15,192 bases of DNA from an uncultured Collinsella sp. (lineage in GTDB: Bacteria; Actinomycetota; Coriobacteriia; Coriobacteriales; Coriobacteriaceae): the NCBI GenBank assembly GCA_902489775.1, contig CABUBH010000044.1, forward strand, positions 1 through 15,192. Reading direction: 5' to 3'. The first letter of the stretch is position 1. Each line of letters starts with the position of its first letter. This document shows, piece after piece, positions 12,762 to 15,192 of this stretch. The position numbers were made by a program, and so were the translations under genes. The notes below the pieces were generated by a model. The model did not search any database. It was given only the letters and a program-made list of their open reading frames with translations, and was not told where the DNA came from.

Positions 12762-13811
12762 ATGGACGACATGCTGTGCGATATATCTGCCTTTCGGTAT
12801 CACCGGATACCTCCACAGGTCTTGGCGATAATGCCGGACCTGCCCGATTCTGCGGACGATCCGCGTAGGGAGCGCCTTTGCGAGCATCCGCTCGTCGCGC
12901 ATTTTCTGGGCACCCCGTTACACGTTTTGGCGCAGGGCAGCTGCGGACGTAAGGGCGATCGCATTGTCAGGCATGTTTGGAACGGGGAGAGGCCGTTTGA
13001 CTCCGTGCGGCAGACAGAGTTTGGCCTCGATGTCGCGTCCCCACTCTTTACCCTGTTGACCCTGGCTTCCTCGGTCTCAAACGAGCGTCTAATCATGTGC
13101 ATGTATGAGATGTGCGGCACCTTTGCCGTGTGCAAGATTGCGTCTCAGGTAAAGTCGGCACTTGTGCAGGCATATGGGGACCGGTGGGGTGACGCACGGT
13201 TGGGCTGGGAAAACGTAAAGGATGTCTCGGGGAATCCAACGGACTTGTGGAAACGACCGCCCTTGATCGAGCTCTCTGAGCTTACAGAGTACGTTGATAA
13301 GATCCGGGGGCTCCGCGGCGCTAAATCGTTCATACGAGCCGCAAAATGCATTACGGGGATGGCGGCATCGCCGCTCGAGGTCCAGGCTTCGATGCTGTTT
13401 GGCCTTACGAGGTTGCGCGGCGGCGAAGGGCTGCGCCTTACCAATAACGTTGAGATTCGCATGACGCGCAGTGCCCGCCTGATTTCGGGGCTTGATAGGC
13501 GCTACGCCGATATCCTGCTGTCAAATAAGGACGGTAGCCGAGAGTGCCTTGTTGAATGCCAGGGTAAAGCCATACACGGATCCATAGAATCCAAGATCTC
13601 TGACTCCGACCGAACGACGGCCTTGCAGGCGATGGGATATCCCGTCGTTTTGATGACCTATGGCCAGCTGGCCGACTCCGATGCCTTCCGTGTGGTTATG
13701 GGGCTCATCATGTCCTATCTCGATATGCCGTTGAAAGACAAGACACCGCGGCAGCAGGAGCTCGAACGACGGCTTCGTGAGGAGATTTTTATCGATTGGG
13801 CGGGAATGTAG
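12762..13811 (+). CDS. AbiEi-like/DUF559-like putative nuclease family protein (member 2)
   Basis: The 349-aa protein is homologous to the one at 3282-4472 but much diverged. Shared landmarks are MYEMCG (114-119; YFELCG in member 1), S203-P-L-E206, a GGEGL/GGLGI segment, Y248-A-D250, L-V-E265-C-Q-G with H272, and R284-TTALQAMGY. The pattern E...D...ExxG...H...R is that of Vsr/DUF559 nucleases. The middle (PLHVLAQGSCGRK..., then VASPLFTLLTLAS) recalls the AbiEi antitoxin domain fused to DUF559 in other Actinobacteria. Unlike member 1 it has no long acidic tail. The frame is open upstream to 12402, but that part overlaps the divergent peptidase, so the ATG at 12762 is chosen; its ribosome binding site is weak. 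No partner toxin gene is adjacent. Function is inferred only from fold-like motifs. Confidence 0.72.
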   Translation: MDDMLCDISAFRYHRIPPQVLAIMPDLPDSADDPRRERLCEHPLVAHFLGTPLHVLAQGSCGRKGDRIVRHVWNGERPFDSVRQTEFGLDVASPLFTLLTLASSVSNERLIMCMYEMCGTFAVCKIASQVKSALVQAYGDRWGDARLGWENVKDVSGNPTDLWKRPPLIELSELTEYVDKIRGLRGAKSFIRAAKCITGMAASPLEVQASMLFGLTRLRGGEGLRLTNNVEIRMTRSARLISGLDRRYADILLSNKDGSRECLVECQGKAIHGSIESKISDSDRTTALQAMGYPVVLMTYGQLADSDAFRVVMGLIMSYLDMPLKDKTPRQQELERRLREEIFIDWAGM

Positions 13812-13883
13812 TCGTGCAGGTGGATAACGGTCGCGCGAGCTAGAGTTTTGGGCGCGAAAAAGGCTTCAGTTTCGCCTTGGAAG

Positions 13884-14074
13884 GGATTTAAAAATGCTAT
13901 CAAGAACAAGTTGTTTCGGAAAATCGACAGTCAACTTGGATGTGGTATATAGAGATCGATTTTTACCTACTAAAGCCCCTGATGAAACAGTTTATCAATG
14001 CGGGTGTGCTTAGCGACTTGGGTCCCACTGTCGATTATCCGAAAAAACTTGTTCTGGGTAGCATTTTCAAAACC
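13884..14074. mobile_element. 191-bp element with 48-bp inverted arms (MITE-like or long-stem RNA)
   Basis: The arm at 13884-13931 and the reverse complement of 14027-14074 agree at 42 of 48 positions, including AGAACAAGTT, TTTCGGA and AATCGACAGT, around a 95-base centre. The left arm also contains the palindrome AACAAGTTGTT. I see no target-site duplication, no open frame inside and no transposase nearby. It occupies most of the 353-base gap between the second AbiEi/DUF559-like gene and serA. A non-autonomous transposable element, a transcribed long hairpin, or two inverted copies of a repeat are all possible. Confidence 0.6.
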
Positions 14075-14090
14075 AGCCGGAGCAACGAAA

Positions 14091-14125
14091 TCGCCCCCCC
14101 CGTTTCGTGAAAACGGGGGGGGCGA
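14091..14125. terminator. GC-rich hairpin downstream of serA
   Basis: A perfect 15-bp stem (TCG, eight Cs, GTTT at 14091-14105, complement at 14111-14125) has a 5-base loop. It lies 40 bases past the serA stop codon and between convergent genes. There is no long T-run. It shares the outline ATCGCCCCC...GTT with the hairpin at 60-104. Confidence 0.6.
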
Positions 14126-14164
14126 ATGGGCTTCATGGCCTGCCTGGCAGGTTTGGAGCCGTCG

Positions 14165-15192
14165 CTATTTGATCACGCGCACGCGATACATCGACGGAAT
14201 CTGCTTGAGTGCCTCGATGGTGCTGCTGTCCAGGTGCTCGTCGGTGTCGAACATGGTGTAGGCGTTCTCGCCGGCGGACTCGTTGGTCATGCGCTGCACG
14301 TTGGCGTTGTCCTTGGCGAGAATGGCCGTGATCTGGCCGATCATGTTGGGCACGTTGGCATGCAGGCAGGCAATGCGGCTTGCAGCGCGCGCCTTGCCCA
14401 TGCTGCAAGCGGGGTAGTTGACGCTGTGGGCGATGTTTCCGTTCTCCAGGTAATCCTTGAGCTCGCTGATGGCCATATCGGCGCAGTTGGCCTCGGCCTC
14501 GCCGGTGCCGGCGCCCGAGTGCGTGGTGATAAACGTGTTGGGCATCTTGACGGTCTTGGGCGTGGCAAAGTCGCAGCTAAACCAGCTGAGCTTGCCCTCG
14601 CGCAGGGCGGCGTCGACGGCGTCCTCGTCAATGATGGTTTCGCGCGCGTAGTTGATGAGCACGGCGTCGGGTGCCAGCAGGTTAATCTGCTCGGTGCTGA
14701 TCATGCCGATGGTGTCTGCCTTGCTGGGCACATGCACGGTGAGGTAGTCGCAGCCGCGGCACAGGTCCTCGAGCGTGCCCACGCGCTGCACCTCGCGGCT
14801 CAGCACCCACGCGTGCTCGACGGAAATGAACGGATCGTAGCCGTAGACGTCCATGCCCAGATCGACGCAGGCGTTGGCGACTTTGGAGCCAACGTTGCCC
14901 AGGCCGATGACGCCGATGCGCTTGCCCTTGAGCTCGCGGCCCACAAAGGCCTTCTTGGCCTTCTCGGCATCGACCTGAATCTCGGGATCGTCAGCGTTGT
15001 CGCGCACCCAGTTCATCGACTGCACCACGCCGCGGCTCGAAAGCACCAGCATGCCCAGGACGAGCTCCTTGACGGCGTTGCTGTTGGCGCCGGGGGAGTT
15101 AAAGACGACGACGCCCTTCTTGGCGTACTCCTCGACGGGGATGTTGTTGACGCCGGCGCCGCAGCGGGCGATGGCGCGGATGCCCTCGGGCA
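14165..15192 (-). CDS. serA: D-3-phosphoglycerate dehydrogenase, 5' end outside the window
   Basis: The 341 visible residues start at PEGIRAIARCGAGVNN and run to the stop codon. This is the first enzyme of serine biosynthesis, oxidising 3-phosphoglycerate with NAD. Visible features are the substrate loop ARCGAGVNN, the NSPGANSNAV segment, the Rossmann motif GLGNVG, the Arg-containing NYARETIIDED, and the His in ITTHSGAG followed by GEAEANCADMA. A C-terminal ACT domain (about 70 residues, from RIACLHANVPNMIGQI) suggests serine or amino-acid feedback. The usual D-(x)n-E-P catalytic Glu segment is not evident; the sequence reads CDFATPKTVKMPN, similar to the short clostridial-type SerA. By family length about 45 residues are missing beyond the window edge. 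Confidence 0.93.
   Translation of the reverse strand, partial: PEGIRAIARCGAGVNNIPVEEYAKKGVVVFNSPGANSNAVKELVLGMLVLSSRGVVQSMNWVRDNADDPEIQVDAEKAKKAFVGRELKGKRIGVIGLGNVGSKVANACVDLGMDVYGYDPFISVEHAWVLSREVQRVGTLEDLCRGCDYLTVHVPSKADTIGMISTEQINLLAPDAVLINYARETIIDEDAVDAALREGKLSWFSCDFATPKTVKMPNTFITTHSGAGTGEAEANCADMAISELKDYLENGNIAHSVNYPACSMGKARAASRIACLHANVPNMIGQITAILAKDNANVQRMTNESAGENAYTMFDTDEHLDSSTIEALKQIPSMYRVRVIK

Overview
The window looks like chromosomal DNA from a high-G+C gut actinobacterium of the Coriobacteriia, most like Collinsella. I base this on base composition, AAAGGAG-type ribosome binding sites, the short ACT-domain SerA, the His-rich ArsP_2-type exporter and the many GC-rich hairpins between genes. 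The genus is recalled by resemblance and was not tested by a search. I see no rRNA, tRNA, CRISPR array, transposase or phage genes.

Region 1 (about 1-2940) is a zinc/cadmium resistance operon on the minus strand: an ArsR/SmtB-type sensor, a free-standing 72-aa heavy-metal-binding (HMA) protein, and a P1B-type ATPase that lacks its own HMA domain. Three copies of one ~20-bp palindrome control it. One lies between the -35 and -10 boxes of a near-consensus promoter, one lies at the sensor gene's ribosome binding site, and one lies directly before the ATPase.

Region 2 (2941-4824) is AT-richer. It holds a 396-aa protein with an AbiEi-like middle and a DUF559/Vsr-like nuclease core, surrounded by three copies of a short motif (GTGCA...GAGTATTC).

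Region 3 (4825-10657) is ordinary accessory metabolism. It has a DEDDh exonuclease diverging from a metal exporter with a palindromic operator between them, a YaiI/HdeD-type gene pair, a nitroreductase, and two tandem histidine phosphatases. Strong hairpin terminators separate these units.

Region 4 (10658-12607) is a minus-strand pair: a shortened DUF1015-like protein and an M20 metallopeptidase. Region 5 (12762-13811) is a second, diverged member of the AbiEi/DUF559-like family, on the plus strand. It is followed by a 191-bp element with 48-bp inverted arms. The window ends inside serA (minus strand, 5' end missing).

The least-explained parts are the two solo AbiEi/DUF559-like proteins and the non-coding repeats beside them. 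They may belong to an uncharacterised dispersed family in this lineage, but nothing here proves a function.
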